A DNA stretch of 63,227 nt from Ottowia thiooxydans DSM 14619. Lineage in GTDB: Bacteria > Pseudomonadota > Gammaproteobacteria > Burkholderiales > Burkholderiaceae_C. Positions 42,028 through 53,131 of this stretch are shown here, piece after piece. Both the position numbers and the translations under genes were made by a program. The stretch lies in NCBI RefSeq assembly GCF_000422885.1, contig NZ_AUGX01000001.1, positions 1 through 63,227 of the forward strand. Direction: 5' to 3'. The notes under the pieces are model-generated. The model did no database searches. It worked only from the letters and a program-made list of their open reading frames with translations, and was not told the DNA's origin. Positions within the stretch are counted from its first letter, which is position 1; every line of letters starts with the position of its first letter.

Positions 42028-42774
42028 ATGAGTAAGAAACTGATCGTCGGTAACTGGAAGATGAACGGCAGCCTGGCCGGTAACGACGCGCTTGTGCGCG
42101 AGTTGCTTGGCGGCATTGGTCAGCCCGCATGCGACGTGGCTATATGCCCCCCTGGCATTTATGTGGCTCAATTGCGAGACTTGCTGGCAGCATCGCCTAT
42201 TGAACTCGGTGTGCAGAACGTTTCAATGAATGAAAACGGTGCCTACACGGGTGATGTTTCGGCGGAAATGCTGAAAGACTTTGGTGTCCGCTATGCGATC
42301 GTAGGTCACAGCGAGCGCCGTCAGCACCAGGCCGAGAATGATGTGCACGTGGCCCTTAAAGCCAAACGTGCGTTGGCGGCGGGCATTACCCCCATCGTCT
42401 GCGTTGGTGAAACGCTGCGCGAGCGCGAGTCCGGTATGACCGAATTCATCGTCAAGCGTCAGTTGTCTGCGGTCATTCACTTGAATGGCCATTGCATCAG
42501 CGAAATCGTGGTCGCGTATGAGCCTGTGTGGGCGATCGGGACCGGGCAGACCGCGACTCCAGAGCAGGCGCAAAGCGTTCACGCCTTGCTTCGTGCGCAG
42601 ATCAAAGCTGCCACGGAGAAAGCCGACCGGGTGCGCATTCTCTACGGCGGAAGCATGAATGCGGCTAATGCTGCTGAGCTATTGTCACAACCTGACATCG
42701 ATGGTGGCCTGATTGGCGGGGCATCGCTCAAGTCCACGGATTTTCTGAAAATCATTGCCGCTGCACGCGCCTAA
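42028..42774 (+). CDS. tpiA: Triosephosphate isomerase
   Basis: The 248-residue TIM-barrel enzyme interconverts dihydroxyacetone phosphate and glyceraldehyde 3-phosphate. Motifs are VGNWKMNGS (catalytic Lys), YAIVGHSERRQ (catalytic His), VVAYEPVWAIGTG (catalytic Glu and loop 6) and the phosphate-binding ILYGGSMNAAN and GLIGGASL. Length is normal, and the RBS AAGGA precedes the ATG. It is cotranscribed with secG, 35 bases downstream. Confidence 0.98.
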   Translation: MSKKLIVGNWKMNGSLAGNDALVRELLGGIGQPACDVAICPPGIYVAQLRDLLAASPIELGVQNVSMNENGAYTGDVSAEMLKDFGVRYAIVGHSERRQHQAENDVHVALKAKRALAAGITPIVCVGETLRERESGMTEFIVKRQLSAVIHLNGHCISEIVVAYEPVWAIGTGQTATPEQAQSVHALLRAQIKAATEKADRVRILYGGSMNAANAAELLSQPDIDGGLIGGASLKSTDFLKIIAAARA

Positions 42775-42809
42775 CCAGTGCCAGCGAATGAGAATATTGG
42801 AGTAATTGA

Positions 42810-43247
42810 ATGAACATTATTTTGAACTTGCTGCTTGCAGCGCAGATTCTTTCGGCTTTAACCATGATTGGTTTGATCCTCGTTCAGCACGGCAAAGGTG
42901 CTGATATGGGCGCGGCGTTTGGTAGCGGCAGCTCAGGCAGCTTGTTCGGCGCCAGTGGCAGTGCCAACTTCCTTTCGCGCACTACAGCAGGCTTGGCCGC
43001 TGTATTTTTTGCCTGTACCCTCGCTCTGGCCTATTTTGGCGTCGGCGTTCGTACGACAGCGCCCACAGGGAATAGTGTTCTGGAAAAGGCCGCTATCGTC
43101 GTCCCAGCAGCTTCACAAGCTGGCTCGGCTACAGGGGCGGCTGCGATCCCGAGTGGCGCTTCGCCTGCACCAGCAGGCACTGCACAATCTCCCGCTACAG
43201 CGCCAACTCCGGCAGCTTCGGGAGCTGCTCAGATCCCTTCCAAGTAA
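42810..43247 (+). CDS. secG: Protein-export membrane protein SecG
   Basis: The 145-residue subunit of the SecYEG translocon has two membrane segments (LLAAQILSALTMIGLILVQ and TAGLAAVFFACTLALAYFG) joined by the signature HGKGADMGAAFGSGSSGSLF. The C-terminal 50 residues are an Ala/Pro/Ser low-complexity tail, common in betaproteobacterial SecG. It lies between tpiA and tRNA-Leu, as in many relatives. Confidence 0.95.
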   Translation: MNIILNLLLAAQILSALTMIGLILVQHGKGADMGAAFGSGSSGSLFGASGSANFLSRTTAGLAAVFFACTLALAYFGVGVRTTAPTGNSVLEKAAIVVPAASQAGSATGAAAIPSGASPAPAGTAQSPATAPTPAASGAAQIPSK

Positions 43248-43265
43248 GCTTGGTGAAAGTTGTCG

Positions 43266-43302
43266 AAAAAACCTTGCTTCCATCCTGGAAGTGGAGGTTT
43301 TT
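43266..43302 (+). terminator. Terminator-like hairpin after secG
   Basis: The stem AAAAACCT..CTTCC pairs with GGAAG..AGGTTTTT around a short loop, 18 bases after secG. It may reduce read-through into the tRNA and nuo genes. Confidence 0.65.
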
Positions 43303-43371
43303 CAGGGTAAACTCCTAGATTAATTCGGTAAGCGTAAATCCTGTAAGAGGAGCTTGCTAAAGTAGAAATTG

Positions 43372-43456
43372 GCCGTCGTGGTGAAATTGGTAGACACGCT
43401 ATCTTGAGGGGGTAGTGGCGAAAGCTGTGCGAGTTCGAGTCTCGCCGACGGCACCA
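43372..43456 (+). tRNA. tRNA-Leu (anticodon GAG)
   Basis: The 85-base cloverleaf has acceptor stem GCCGTCG / CGACGGC, encoded ACCA end, D-arm GTGAAATTGGTAGACAC, anticodon stem CTATC / GGTAG around TTGAGGG (GAG at 43406-43408), a long class II variable arm and T-arm with GTTCGAGTC. It reads CUC and CUU codons. It lies 47 bases before nuoA, a placement usual in related bacteria. Confidence 0.97.
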
Positions 43457-43503
43457 TAAAAAGTACTGAAGGGGTAGTCCCTCAGTCAGAGAGAGCGAAC
43501 CCC

Positions 43504-43863
43504 ATGAACCTGGCTCAATACCTGCCCGTCCTTCTTTTTATTTTGGTCGGTCTGGCTGTCGGTGCTTTGTGTCTTGGTATGGGGGCTTTTCTCGGTCCCA
43601 ATAGGCCCGATGCGGCCAAAAACTCTCCTTACGAGTGTGGATTCGAGGCATTCGAGGATGCGCGCATGAAGTTTGATGTGCGTTACTACCTTGTTGCCAT
43701 CCTTTTCATTCTGTTCGATCTAGAGATCGCTTTCCTTTTCCCCTGGGCTGTGGCGCTCAAGGATGTCGGGCTCACTGGCTTTGTTGCTGTGGTGATTTTC
43801 CTGGCCATTCTTGTCGTCGGCTTTGTTTACGAGTGGAAAAAGGGCGCGCTGGATTGGGAGTGA
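43504..43863 (+). CDS. nuoA: NADH-quinone oxidoreductase subunit A
   Basis: The 119-residue membrane subunit has three helices and the conserved [20 protein letters not shown] loop whose Cys lies near the quinone site of complex I, followed by [20 protein letters not shown]. It is the first of 14 contiguous nuo genes in canonical order A-N on one strand, with separate C and D genes. Confidence 0.98.
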   Translation: MNLAQYLPVLLFILVGLAVGALCLGMGAFLGPNRPDAAKNSPYECGFEAFEDARMKFDVRYYLVAILFILFDLEIAFLFPWAVALKDVGLTGFVAVVIFLAILVVGFVYEWKKGALDWE

Positions 43864-43909
43864 TAGTTCACGTGGTCCACGCAATCTCACAATACGCAGG
43901 ATAACGCCC

Positions 43910-44389
43910 ATGATCGAAGGCATGATGGAAAAGGGCTTCGTCACCACGAATTTCGACGCGGTGATGAACTGGGCTAAGACGGGCTCGCTATGGCCGGTTA
44001 CATTCGGTTTGGCGTGCTGCGCGGTCGAGATGATGCATGCGGCAGCCGCTCGTTACGACATTGGTCGTTTCGGTGCCGAGGTGTTTCGTGCAAGCCCGAG
44101 GCAATCTGATCTGATGATTGTTGCCGGTACGCTGTGCAACAAGATGGCGCCCGCTTTGCGCAAGGTCTATGACCAAATGGCTGAGCCGCGCTGGGTGATC
44201 TCCATGGGTTCGTGTGCCAATGGTGGCGGCTACTACCACTACAGCTATTCGGTGGTTCGTGGGTGCGACCGCATCGTGCCTGTGGATGTGTATGTGCCTG
44301 GTTGTCCGCCCACTGCTGAGGCCTTGCTTTACGGCATCATCCAGTTGCAGCAAAAAGTGCGTCGCACCAACACGATTGCGCGGGTATGA
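43910..44389 (+). CDS. nuoB: NADH-quinone oxidoreductase subunit B
   Basis: The 159-residue peripheral-arm subunit carries the terminal cluster N2. Cluster ligands are seen in [20 protein letters not shown] and the later SCAN and [11 protein letters not shown]. The start [14 protein letters not shown] was chosen over a longer frame overlapping nuoA. It overlaps nuoC by ATGA. Confidence 0.98.
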   Translation: MIEGMMEKGFVTTNFDAVMNWAKTGSLWPVTFGLACCAVEMMHAAAARYDIGRFGAEVFRASPRQSDLMIVAGTLCNKMAPALRKVYDQMAEPRWVISMGSCANGGGYYHYSYSVVRGCDRIVPVDVYVPGCPPTAEALLYGIIQLQQKVRRTNTIARV

Positions 44390-45012
44390 GCATGGCAGAT
44401 TCCGCAGTCGACTACGCCATCACGCCCCAAGCGCTGAAGGATAAAATTGTTGCCGTCCTGGGTGCGCAAGCTCAGGATGTGGGTATTGCCTTGGGTGAAG
44501 TTACGGTCACCGTTCGTCCGTCCGAATACATGGCTGTGATGAAGTCGCTGCGAGATAGTGAGGGCTGTCAATTTGAGCAGCTTATCGATCTTTGTGGTGT
44601 CGATTACTCCACCTACGGCGATGGCAGGTGGGAAGGTGCGCGCTACGCAGTGGTGACGCATTTGCTCTCTATCAGTCTGAATCAGCGTGTGCGCGTGCGT
44701 GTGTTCTGTGCCGGTGATGACTTTCCTGTGATCTCGTCAGTCAATGAGCTTTGGAACGCCGCCAACTGGTATGAGCGCGAAGCATTTGATCTCTACGGCA
44801 TCATGTTTGAGGGGCACACGGACTTGCGCCGCATCTTGACCGACTACGGCTTCATCGGGCACCCGTTCCGCAAGGATTTCCCGCTTTCGGGGCATGTGGA
44901 GATGCGTTACGACGCAGAGCGTCAACGTGTGGTGTACGAGCCTGTCAGTATTGAGCCGCGCGACGTTACGCCGCGCGTGATTCGTGAAGAAAATTATGGG
45001 GGAGTGCACTAA
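44386..45012 (+). CDS. nuoC: NADH-quinone oxidoreductase subunit C
   Basis: The 208-residue subunit has the 30-kDa subunit signature [18 protein letters not shown] followed by [20 protein letters not shown]. It sits in the connecting part of the peripheral arm next to NuoD. It is a separate gene, not fused to nuoD. A compact hairpin directly after its stop separates it from nuoD. Confidence 0.97.
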   Translation: MSMADSAVDYAITPQALKDKIVAVLGAQAQDVGIALGEVTVTVRPSEYMAVMKSLRDSEGCQFEQLIDLCGVDYSTYGDGRWEGARYAVVTHLLSISLNQRVRVRVFCAGDDFPVISSVNELWNAANWYEREAFDLYGIMFEGHTDLRRILTDYGFIGHPFRKDFPLSGHVEMRYDAERQRVVYEPVSIEPRDVTPRVIREENYGGVH

Positions 45013-45029
45013 AGGCGCTTAGCGCTTTT
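45011..45029 (+). terminator. Possible attenuator hairpin between nuoC and nuoD
   Basis: The arms AAAGGCGC and GCGCTTTT, with loop TTA, directly overlap the nuoC stop codon and end in four T. It could modestly lower transcription into the rest of the operon or mark a processing site. It is small and may be chance. Confidence 0.3.
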
Positions 45030-45042
45030 GGCTTATTGACTC

Positions 45043-46293
45043 ATGGCTGAGATCAAGAATTACACCCTGAACTTCGGGCCGCAGCATCCGGCTGCACACG
45101 GCGTATTGAGGCTGGTGCTCGAGCTGGATGGCGAGGTCGTGCAACGCGCTGACCCGCACATCGGGCTTTTGCACCGCGCTACAGAAAAACTTGCCGAGCA
45201 CAAGACCTTCATCCAGTCGCTTCCTTATATGGATCGTCTGGATTACGTGTCCATGATGTGCAACGAGCACGCCTACTGCCTGGCCATCGAAAAGCTGCTG
45301 GGCATTGAGGTGCCTATTCGTGCGCAATACATCCGTGTGATGTTCTCCGAGATCACTCGGTTGCTCAATCACCTGATGTGGCTTGGCTCGCACGGCAATG
45401 ATTGCGGTTCCTCGACCATCCTCATCTACACCTTCCGCGAGCGGGAAGACCTGTTTGATGTGTACGAGGCGGTTTCGGGCGCGCGCATGCATGCAGCCTA
45501 TTTCCGTCCTGGCGGTGTTTATCGCGATCTGCCGGACACCATGCCGCAGTACCGCAGCAAAATTCGCGGCACGAAATCGTTGGAGCGGCAAAACGCTGCT
45601 CGGCAGGGTTCGCTGCTGGATTTCATTGACGATTTCACCCAGCGGTTCCCCGGTCTCGTGGATGAGTACGAAACCTTGCTCACCGACAACCGGATTTGGA
45701 AGCAACGCACTGTGGGCGTCGGCGTGTTGAGCGCAGAGCGCGCGCTTAACCTCGGTATGACTGGCCCCATGTTGCGGGGTTCCGGTATTGCTTGGGATTT
45801 GCGTAAGAAGCAGCCGTACGAAGTCTACGATCGCCTCGATTTCGATATTCCCGTTGGCAAAACGGGTGATAGCTACGATCGCTATCTTGTCCGTGTGCAG
45901 GAAATGCGTGAGTCCAATCGCATCATCAAGCAGTGCGTGAATTGGCTGCGCGCCAATCCGGGCCCGGTGATCGTGGACAATCACAAGGTCGCTCCGCCAA
46001 GTCGCGTAGCCATGAAGACCAATATGGAGGAGTTGATTCACCACTTCAAGCTCTTCACTGAAGGCATGCATGTGCCTGAAGGCGAGGCCTATGCGGCCGT
46101 AGAGCATCCAAAGGGTGAATTCGGCATCTACATGGTCAGCGATGGTGCCAACAAGCCTTATCGCTTGAAAATCCGTGCCCCAGGTTTTGTGCATCTGGCA
46201 GCGCTTGATGAAATGGTCCGGGGCCATATGCTGGCTGACGCTGTGGCCATCATTGGTACGCTGGATATCGTGTTTGGAGAGATTGATCGATGA
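45043..46293 (+). CDS. nuoD: NADH-quinone oxidoreductase subunit D
   Basis: The 416-residue subunit is the 49-kDa homologue lining the quinone pocket: [50 protein letters not shown] in place of the older hydrogenase site, and [13 protein letters not shown]. It lies 30 bases after nuoC and overlaps nuoE by ATGA. Confidence 0.98.
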   Translation: MAEIKNYTLNFGPQHPAAHGVLRLVLELDGEVVQRADPHIGLLHRATEKLAEHKTFIQSLPYMDRLDYVSMMCNEHAYCLAIEKLLGIEVPIRAQYIRVMFSEITRLLNHLMWLGSHGNDCGSSTILIYTFREREDLFDVYEAVSGARMHAAYFRPGGVYRDLPDTMPQYRSKIRGTKSLERQNAARQGSLLDFIDDFTQRFPGLVDEYETLLTDNRIWKQRTVGVGVLSAERALNLGMTGPMLRGSGIAWDLRKKQPYEVYDRLDFDIPVGKTGDSYDRYLVRVQEMRESNRIIKQCVNWLRANPGPVIVDNHKVAPPSRVAMKTNMEELIHHFKLFTEGMHVPEGEAYAAVEHPKGEFGIYMVSDGANKPYRLKIRAPGFVHLAALDEMVRGHMLADAVAIIGTLDIVFGEIDR

Positions 46294-46823
46294 TCTCTGA
46301 TGTGTCTTCCCAAGTGAGCACCGCCCAGGCGGCGCCGTTTTCGACTGCAACGATGGCGCGCTTTGCGCGCGAGGTGTCGAAGTACCCCGCTGAGCAAAAA
46401 CAGTCAGCCGTCATGGCTTGCCTGTCTATCATTCAGCAGGAGCAGGGCTGGGTCAGCCCTGAGAACGAGCAAGCGTTAGCCGTTTACCTGGGCATGGCAC
46501 CGATTGCTGTCCATGAGGTGAGCAGCTTCTACAACATGTACAACCGGCGCCCGGTTGGCCGTTACAAGTTGAACGTTTGTACCAATCTGCCATGCCAATT
46601 GCGAGATGGTGCCAAAGCGCTCGAGTATCTGGAGAAGAAGCTCGGCATTAGCGCGGGTCAAACCACGGCGGATGGGTTGTTTACCTTGCAACCATCCGAA
46701 TGCCTCGGAGCATGCGCAGACTCGCCAGTTCTGTTGGTCAATGATCGCAACATGTGCAGCTTCATGAGCGAAGACAAGCTTGATCAGTTGATCGATGGCC
46801 TGAAGAACGCGGAGGCCAATTGA
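46290..46823 (+). CDS. nuoE: NADH-quinone oxidoreductase subunit E
   Basis: The 177-residue 24-kDa subunit binds a [2Fe-2S] cluster. The ligands are Cys in [15 protein letters not shown] and in [18 protein letters not shown]. The N-terminal part is helical, ending [15 protein letters not shown]. It works with NuoF and NuoG in the NADH-oxidising module. Its stop overlaps the start of nuoF (TGATG). Confidence 0.97.
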   Translation: MISDVSSQVSTAQAAPFSTATMARFAREVSKYPAEQKQSAVMACLSIIQQEQGWVSPENEQALAVYLGMAPIAVHEVSSFYNMYNRRPVGRYKLNVCTNLPCQLRDGAKALEYLEKKLGISAGQTTADGLFTLQPSECLGACADSPVLLVNDRNMCSFMSEDKLDQLIDGLKNAEAN

Positions 46824-48175
46824 TGAAAGCCGAGCAGGTGTTGTCGCAGTTTGCCGCTACGGGCGTGCAGACTTGTTTTCATGATCGCCACATTGAGCCG
46901 CAGATCTATGCTGGGCTCAATGGTGCGAACTGGAGTCTGAAAGAATACGAAGCGCGCGGCGGTTATCAAGCCCTGCGCAAGATTTTGGGAAAAGATGGTG
47001 GTGAGGGCCTTACGCCTGATCAAGTGATTGCCACCGTCAAAGAGTCGGCCCTGCGTGGTCGTGGCGGTGCGGGCTTCCCGACCGGCTTGAAGTGGAGCTT
47101 CATGCCTCGGCAATTCCCAGGTCAGAAATACCTGGTTTGCAATTCCGATGAGGGCGAGCCCGGTACATGCAAGGATCGCGACATCCTCATGTACAACCCG
47201 CACATCGTGATTGAAGGCATGGCGATCGCCGCTTACGCCATGGGTACGAGCGTGGGCTACAACTATATCCACGGCGAGATATTTCAGGTTTACGAACGGT
47301 TCGAGGAAGCGCTGGCGGAAGCGCGCGCCGCGGGCTATCTGGGTGATGGCATTCTCGGCAGTGGATTCAATTTCCAGTTGCACGCCCATCATGGCTTCGG
47401 TGCCTATATTTGCGGTGAAGAAACTGGTTTGCTGGAATCGTTGGAGGGTAAGAAGGGGCAGCCTCGCTTTAAGCCGCCTTTCCCTGCAAGCTTTGGCATG
47501 TACGGCAAGCCCACCACGATCAACAATACCGAAACCTTCGCTGCGGTGCCATGGATCATCCGCAATGGTGGTCAGGCCTATCTTGAGTGCGGTAAACCCA
47601 ATAACGGTGGCACCAAGATCTACTCCATCAGTGGTGATGTCGAGCGTCCTGGCAACTATGAAATTCCCATGGGAACCCCGTTTTCCAAGCTGCTCGAGCT
47701 CGCAGGCGGTGTACGCGGGGGGCGCCAGCTCAAGGCGGTAATTCCGGGTGGGTCTTCCTCGCCGGTGCTGCCAGGCGCCATCATGATGGAATGCACGATG
47801 GACTATGACTCCATCGCCAAGGCGGGGTCCATGCTGGGTTCTGGCGCCGTCATCGTGATGGACGACACGCGTTGCATGGTCAAGTCACTGCAACGACTTT
47901 CATACTTTTATATGCATGAATCCTGTGGTCAATGCACGCCATGCCGCGAAGGCACTGGCTGGCTTTTCCGCATGGTTGAACGCATTGAAAGCGGCCATGG
48001 TCGCCCAAGCGATATGGATCTGCTTGACTCCGTAGCCGGCAATATCATGGGTCGCACCATCTGTGCGCTCGGGGACGCCGCGGCCATGCCGGTGCGTGCG
48101 ATGCTCAAGCATTTCCGCTCTGAATTTGAACACCACGTTGAGCACAAGACCTGCATGGTCTCTGCTCACGTTTGA
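46823..48175 (+). CDS. nuoF: NADH-quinone oxidoreductase subunit F
   Basis: The 450-residue subunit oxidises NADH with FMN and carries cluster N3. The NADH-binding [20 protein letters not shown]-binding [15 protein letters not shown] and cluster ligands [12 protein letters not shown] are all seen. I start it at the ATG 46823 rather than the TTG one codon earlier. Confidence 0.98.
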   Translation: MKAEQVLSQFAATGVQTCFHDRHIEPQIYAGLNGANWSLKEYEARGGYQALRKILGKDGGEGLTPDQVIATVKESALRGRGGAGFPTGLKWSFMPRQFPGQKYLVCNSDEGEPGTCKDRDILMYNPHIVIEGMAIAAYAMGTSVGYNYIHGEIFQVYERFEEALAEARAAGYLGDGILGSGFNFQLHAHHGFGAYICGEETGLLESLEGKKGQPRFKPPFPASFGMYGKPTTINNTETFAAVPWIIRNGGQAYLECGKPNNGGTKIYSISGDVERPGNYEIPMGTPFSKLLELAGGVRGGRQLKAVIPGGSSSPVLPGAIMMECTMDYDSIAKAGSMLGSGAVIVMDDTRCMVKSLQRLSYFYMHESCGQCTPCREGTGWLFRMVERIESGHGRPSDMDLLDSVAGNIMGRTICALGDAAAMPVRAMLKHFRSEFEHHVEHKTCMVSAHV

Positions 48176-48192
48176 TCCGGCAAAGAAGCGCC

Positions 48193-50364
48193 ATGGTTGA
48201 AATCGATATCGACGGCAAAAAGGTTGAGGTGACCGAGGGCAGCATGATCATGCATGCTGCGGACAAAGCCGGCACCTACATTCCCCACTTCTGTTATCAC
48301 AAGAAGCTGTCCATCGCTGCCAATTGCCGTATGTGCCTGGTGGATGTGGAAAAGGCGCCTAAGCCGATGCCTGCATGCGCCACGCCTGTGACGCAGGGCA
48401 TGATTGTGCGCACCAAGAGCGACAAGGCTGTCACGGCGCAGAAATCCGTCATGGAGTTTCTGCTGATCAACCACCCGCTTGATTGCCCCATCTGCGATCA
48501 GGGCGGCGAATGCCAGTTACAAGATCTGGCGGTGGGTTATGGCGGCTCCGGCTCGCGATACGAAGAAGAAAAGCGGGTGGTCTTCCACAAGGATGTGGGC
48601 CCCTTGATTTCCATGGAGGAAATGACTCGCTGTATCCACTGCACCCGTTGCGTGCGCTTCGGTCAGGAGATCGGCGGCATCATGGAGTTGGGCATGTCCA
48701 ACCGTGGTGAGCACTCCGAAATCGGAACATTCGTCGGTCTTTCGGTGGACTCCGAACTGTCGGGCAACATGATCGATATTTGCCCGGTGGGTGCGCTCAC
48801 CAGCAAGCCATTCCGCTACAGCGCCCGGACGTGGGAGCTTTCGCGCCGCAAATCTGTCAGTCCGCACGATTCAACCGGTGCCAACCTGATTGTCCAAGTC
48901 AAAAATCACCGTGTCATGCGCGTGGTTCCGCTGGAAAATGAAGCCGTCAACGAATGCTGGATTGCTGACCGTGATCGTTTCTCCTACGAAGCGTTGAACG
49001 GTGCCGAGCGTCTGACCACCCCCATGCTCAAGCAAGGTGGCGAGTGGAAGGAAGTCGATTGGCAAACCGCGCTTGAGTATGTGGCTACGGGCCTCAACAA
49101 TATCAAGGCCGAACACGGTGCCAATAGCATTGGGGCTTTATTCAGCCCGCACAGCACGCTGGAAGAGCTTTATCTGGGCGGCGCTTTGCTGCGCGGCCTG
49201 GGTAGCGAGAATATCGACCATCGCCTGCGCCACACGGAGTTCGCTCCGTCCGAAGGTGTCCGTTGGCTCGGAACTTCGGTGGCATCGCTGTCGAATCTGC
49301 AGTCCGCTCTGATTGTTGGCTCGAACTTACGCAAGGATCATCCGCTCTTTGCACAGCGGATTCGTCAAGCTGCACGCCATGGTGGCGCGGTTGCCGCCAT
49401 CACATCCCCGGCGCTTCTCACTTCGGCTGATGCATGGGCCATGCCGCTCAAACATTGGATGGTGGGTACGCCTGGTGAATGGGTGTCGGCTTTGGCAGAT
49501 GTGGCTGCTTCCGTCGCAGCTGAAAAGGGCATTGCGGCTCCCGCACTCGCTCCAGCCGCAGATCAAATCAGCGACGGTGCTAAAGCCATCGCGCGGATGC
49601 TGCTTTCTGGTGAGCGCAAGGCTGTATTGCTTGGCAATGCAGCGGCCCATCATCCTGATGCCTCCAGTTTGCTGGCGTTGGCTAATTGGATCGGCCAGCA
49701 AACGGGTGCAAGCGTTGGGTATTTGACAGAAGCCGCCAACACCGTGGGCGCTCAGTGGGTCAATGCCTTGCCCGGAAAAGACGGCCAGAATGCCGGCCAG
49801 ATGTTGGCAGGCGGCTTGAAGGCAACATTGCTCTTCAACTGTGAGCCAGCTTTTGACGCCGCAAACGGCGTAGCAGCCAGCAAATCGCTGGTTGGTAGCG
49901 AAATGGTCGTTACTTTCAGTCCATTCAAGGCCAACATGGACATCAGCGATGTGCTGCTGCCTATCTCGCCATTTACTGAAACCTCTGGCACCTTCGTGAA
50001 TGCCGAAGGCCGTGTGCAAAGTTTCCACGCCGTGGTGCGCCCCTTAGGCGATACACGGCCTGGTTGGAAGGTACTTCGTGTTCTGGGCGACCTTCTCAGT
50101 GTGCCAAACATGTCTTTCGACTCCTCTCAGGAAGTTCTCGACCGTGCGCTTGGCGCAGCAGGCGTGAGCGCGCTTCCGGTCGAACGTCTGAGCAACGCCA
50201 CCACCGCTTCCGTTAAAGCCAGCACTGCGCCGTCTGGTGCAGCGGATGCCATGCGGCCTGTGGGCATTTATGAGCTGGACAGCATAGTGCGACGGGCGCC
50301 TTCTCTGCAGTTGACAGCCGATGCCCGTCACTCCGCCAGCGCCCTGGAAGGAGCCACATCATGA
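48193..50364 (+). CDS. nuoG: NADH-quinone oxidoreductase subunit G
   Basis: The 723-residue 75-kDa subunit has an N-terminal 2Fe-2S ferredoxin domain ([19 protein letters not shown]), an His/Cys cluster domain ([18 protein letters not shown]), a 4Fe-4S pair ([29 protein letters not shown]) and a molybdopterin-oxidoreductase-like C-terminal domain. The start [16 protein letters not shown] lies 17 bases after nuoF. It overlaps nuoH by ATGA. Confidence 0.97.
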   Translation: MVEIDIDGKKVEVTEGSMIMHAADKAGTYIPHFCYHKKLSIAANCRMCLVDVEKAPKPMPACATPVTQGMIVRTKSDKAVTAQKSVMEFLLINHPLDCPICDQGGECQLQDLAVGYGGSGSRYEEEKRVVFHKDVGPLISMEEMTRCIHCTRCVRFGQEIGGIMELGMSNRGEHSEIGTFVGLSVDSELSGNMIDICPVGALTSKPFRYSARTWELSRRKSVSPHDSTGANLIVQVKNHRVMRVVPLENEAVNECWIADRDRFSYEALNGAERLTTPMLKQGGEWKEVDWQTALEYVATGLNNIKAEHGANSIGALFSPHSTLEELYLGGALLRGLGSENIDHRLRHTEFAPSEGVRWLGTSVASLSNLQSALIVGSNLRKDHPLFAQRIRQAARHGGAVAAITSPALLTSADAWAMPLKHWMVGTPGEWVSALADVAASVAAEKGIAAPALAPAADQISDGAKAIARMLLSGERKAVLLGNAAAHHPDASSLLALANWIGQQTGASVGYLTEAANTVGAQWVNALPGKDGQNAGQMLAGGLKATLLFNCEPAFDAANGVAASKSLVGSEMVVTFSPFKANMDISDVLLPISPFTETSGTFVNAEGRVQSFHAVVRPLGDTRPGWKVLRVLGDLLSVPNMSFDSSQEVLDRALGAAGVSALPVERLSNATTASVKASTAPSGAADAMRPVGIYELDSIVRRAPSLQLTADARHSASALEGATS

Positions 50365-51437
50365 TCGACGCCTTCCATAACTGGGGTTTGACCCTTTTTT
50401 CGGTGTCTTGGTGGGGGCAACTGGTTTGGCCAGTGATCTGGATCATGATCAAAATCGTCGTGATCTTGCTGCCCTTGATGGGGGCGGTGGCTTATTTGAC
50501 GCTCTGGGAGCGCAAATTGCTGGGTTTTATGCAGGTTCGCCACGGCCCTAACCGTGTTGGCCCGTTTGGTCTGTTGCAGCCCATCGCCGATGCGGTCAAA
50601 CTGCTCACCAAAGAAATCATCCAGCCAACAGCCGCTTCCAAGGGCCTGTTTTTCCTGGGCCCGCTCATGGCCATCATGCCCGCGCTTGCAGCCTGGGCCG
50701 TGATTCCCTTCGGCCCGGATGTCGCGCTTGCCAATGTCAACGCGGGCCTGTTGCTGGTGATGGCCATTACCTCTATTGAGGTTTATGGCGTGATCATTGC
50801 CGGCTGGTCGTCAAACTCGAAATACGCTTTCCTGGGCGCGCTTCGTGCGTCCGCACAGATGGTGAGCTATGAAATCGCCATGGGCTTTTGCTTTTTGGTG
50901 GTGCTCATGGTTTCCGGCAGCATGAACCTGACGTCGATCGTGATGTCGCAAGGGCAGGGCATGGCGGCCAGCAACGGTTTCGGCTTGCTCTCTTGGAACT
51001 GGTTGCCGCTGCTGCCTATTTTCGTGGTCTACCTGATTTCTGGCGTCGCCGAAACCAACCGCCATCCGTTCGACGTCGTCGAAGGTGAGGCTGAAATCGT
51101 TGCCGGGCATATGGTCGAGTACTCGGGCATGGGCTTCGCAGTGTTCTTCCTGGCTGAGTACGCCAGCATGTGGCTGGTATCGATTCTTGCCGTGCTGATG
51201 TTCCTGGGTGGTTGGCTGTCGCCTTTCGCAGCGCTGGACTTCATTCCAGGCTGGATCTGGTTGGCGATAAAAACCTTTGGCGTCGTGTCCATGTTCATCT
51301 GGATCCGCGCGACCTTCCCGCGTTTCCGCTATGACCAAATCATGCGTCTGGGATGGAAGATTTTCATTCCAGTCACGCTGGTGTGGTTGCTTGTCGTCGG
51401 GGCGTGGATGCACACGCCCTGGAATATCTGGCATTGA
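50361..51437 (+). CDS. nuoH: NADH-quinone oxidoreductase subunit H
   Basis: The 358-residue membrane subunit joins the arm and the quinone tunnel. It has [20 protein letters not shown], the loop [20 protein letters not shown] and FFLAEYASM, all typical of NuoH. It is followed by a 159-base gap before nuoI, the longest inside the operon. Confidence 0.98.
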   Translation: MIDAFHNWGLTLFSVSWWGQLVWPVIWIMIKIVVILLPLMGAVAYLTLWERKLLGFMQVRHGPNRVGPFGLLQPIADAVKLLTKEIIQPTAASKGLFFLGPLMAIMPALAAWAVIPFGPDVALANVNAGLLLVMAITSIEVYGVIIAGWSSNSKYAFLGALRASAQMVSYEIAMGFCFLVVLMVSGSMNLTSIVMSQGQGMAASNGFGLLSWNWLPLLPIFVVYLISGVAETNRHPFDVVEGEAEIVAGHMVEYSGMGFAVFFLAEYASMWLVSILAVLMFLGGWLSPFAALDFIPGWIWLAIKTFGVVSMFIWIRATFPRFRYDQIMRLGWKIFIPVTLVWLLVVGAWMHTPWNIWH

Positions 51438-51482
51438 ACTTGGAATCGGCAGTTGACCGCTTGTAATTTTCATGAGGGCCGC

Positions 51483-51584
51483 ATGACCGCTTTCGTTTCT
51501 GGCTTTCACCCAAAGGGTGAGGGCGCCGCGCATCTGATCGGCTCGCCATTTGGCGCGCCGGCGGCGTTCAATCGCCGCTTCTAG
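51483..51584 (+). CDS. Possible 33-residue ORF between nuoH and nuoI
   Basis: The ATG at 51483 opens a 33-codon frame (MTAFVSGFHPKGEGAAHLIG at its start) ending TAG at 51584, with AGGG shortly upstream. It fills most of the nuoH-nuoI gap and reads in the operon direction. No similarity is recognised and the RBS spacing is short. It may be chance. Confidence 0.25.
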   Translation: MTAFVSGFHPKGEGAAHLIGSPFGAPAAFNRRF

Positions 51585-51596
51585 GTCAGACGGAGA

Positions 51597-52112
51597 ATGA
51601 CTATGGCTTCTGTAGCTGCTTCACCTTTTTCCGTTCGAGATTTCCTCAAGAGCTTCATGCTCGTGGAATTGCTAAAGGGCATGGCCCTGACCGGCCGTTA
51701 TGCCTTCAGTCGCAAGGTGACGGTGCAATATCCTGAGGAAAAAACGCCACTGTCCCCGCGTTTTCGGGGACTCCATGCGCTGCGCCGTTATGAGAACGGC
51801 GAAGAGCGTTGCATCGCTTGTAAGCTGTGCGAGGCAGTTTGCCCAGCTGTGGCGATCACCATCGAATCGGACGTGCGGGCTGACGGTTCACGCCGCACCA
51901 CGCGCTACGACATCGACCTGACAAAGTGCATCTTCTGCGGTTTCTGCGAAGAAAGCTGCCCGGTCGATTCGATTGTCGAAACGCATATCTTCGAATACCA
52001 CGGAGAAAAGCGGGGCGACCTTTATTTCACAAAAGAGATGTTGCTGGCAGTGGGCGATCGGTATGAAACCGAAATCGCCGCGGCTAAAGCAGCCGACGCC
52101 AAGTTCCGCTGA
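51597..52112 (+). CDS. nuoI: NADH-quinone oxidoreductase subunit I
   Basis: The 171-residue subunit is a two-[4Fe-4S] ferredoxin (clusters N6a and N6b) with motifs [16 protein letters not shown] and [16 protein letters not shown]. The N-terminal segment [19 protein letters not shown] docks on the membrane arm. The ATG is preceded by CGGAG. Confidence 0.98.
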   Translation: MTMASVAASPFSVRDFLKSFMLVELLKGMALTGRYAFSRKVTVQYPEEKTPLSPRFRGLHALRRYENGEERCIACKLCEAVCPAVAITIESDVRADGSRRTTRYDIDLTKCIFCGFCEESCPVDSIVETHIFEYHGEKRGDLYFTKEMLLAVGDRYETEIAAAKAADAKFR

Positions 52113-52147
52113 TCCAGCCCGGCTCGCCTCACAGAACGATACGATCC

Positions 52148-52825
52148 ATGGACGTCACGACCGGTTTCTTCTACCTGTTCTCGCTTGTGCTGCTATTTGC
52201 AGCCTTCCGAGTGATCACCGCGCGCAACCCCGTGCACGCGGTGCTGTATCTGATGCTCGCGTTCTCGCAAGCATCAGGCATCTGGCTGCTCTTGCGCGCT
52301 GAGTTCCTGGCCATCGTGCTGGTACTGGTCTATCTTGGCGCGGTGATGGTGCTGTTTCTCTTCGTGGTGATGATGCTGGACATCAACATCGACAGCATGA
52401 GGCAAGGCTTCTGGAAACACTTCCCGCTGGCACTTGGCGTGGGCGCGCTCATTTCACTTGAGATGGCGGTGGTGTTGATTGGTGGCTTCCGTTCCGGACA
52501 GGCGCCCATCATTCCGGAAACCGTGGTTAACGCAGCGGGCCAGGTGGTGCAGTATTCAAACTCCAAGGCATTGGGTACGCTTCTCTATACGAAGTATCTC
52601 TATCCGTTGGAGATTGCCGCCGTCATTTTGCTGGTGGCCATGATCGCTGCCATCGCGCTGACATTGCGCCAGCGTAAGGACAGCAAAGCCATCAACCCAT
52701 CACTGCAAGTGAAGGTGAAGGCGCGCGATAGGCTTCAGGTTCTTTCCATGGCCGCCACGCGTGAAGCGCCTCCGGTGCCACCTGCTGCCGAAGAGCCACC
52801 TTCCGCCGAGGGAGCCAAGAAATGA
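52148..52825 (+). CDS. nuoJ: NADH-quinone oxidoreductase subunit J
   Basis: The 225-residue membrane protein has five helices with [20 protein letters not shown] and [20 protein letters not shown], typical of NuoJ. The C-terminal tail is Pro/Glu-rich and hydrophilic. It overlaps nuoK by ATGA. Confidence 0.97.
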   Translation: MDVTTGFFYLFSLVLLFAAFRVITARNPVHAVLYLMLAFSQASGIWLLLRAEFLAIVLVLVYLGAVMVLFLFVVMMLDINIDSMRQGFWKHFPLALGVGALISLEMAVVLIGGFRSGQAPIIPETVVNAAGQVVQYSNSKALGTLLYTKYLYPLEIAAVILLVAMIAAIALTLRQRKDSKAINPSLQVKVKARDRLQVLSMAATREAPPVPPAAEEPPSAEGAKK

Positions 52826-53130
52826 CTTTGACACTAGCGCATTACCTGACACTGGGCGCGATTTTGTTCGCGCTGTCCGTGGTGGGCATTTTTCTGAACC
52901 GCAAAAACCTCATCGTGCTGCTCATGGCTATTGAGCTCATGCTGCTGGCTGTGAACATGAACTTCGTAGCCTTCTCCGCTTATCTGGGAGACATGCATGG
53001 TCAGGTATTTGTTTTCTTCATCCTGACCGTGGCGGCTGCTGAGTCGGCTATTGGTCTCGCGATCCTCGTGCTGTTGTTCCGTAACAAGAACAGCATCAAC
53101 GTAGACGAACTCAATTCGCTCAAGGGATAA
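52822..53130 (+). CDS. nuoK: NADH-quinone oxidoreductase subunit K
   Basis: The 102-residue membrane protein has three helices with the acidic residues needed for proton transfer ([39 protein letters not shown]). One base separates its stop from the nuoL ATG. Confidence 0.98.
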   Translation: MTLTLAHYLTLGAILFALSVVGIFLNRKNLIVLLMAIELMLLAVNMNFVAFSAYLGDMHGQVFVFFILTVAAAESAIGLAILVLLFRNKNSINVDELNSLKG

Positions 53131-53131
53131 G

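Noticed and set aside
45019-46350. 443-codon minus-strand frame across nuoD
   Set aside because: It lies wholly antisense to nuoD with no RBS or recognisable motif; a common shadow of GC-rich genes.
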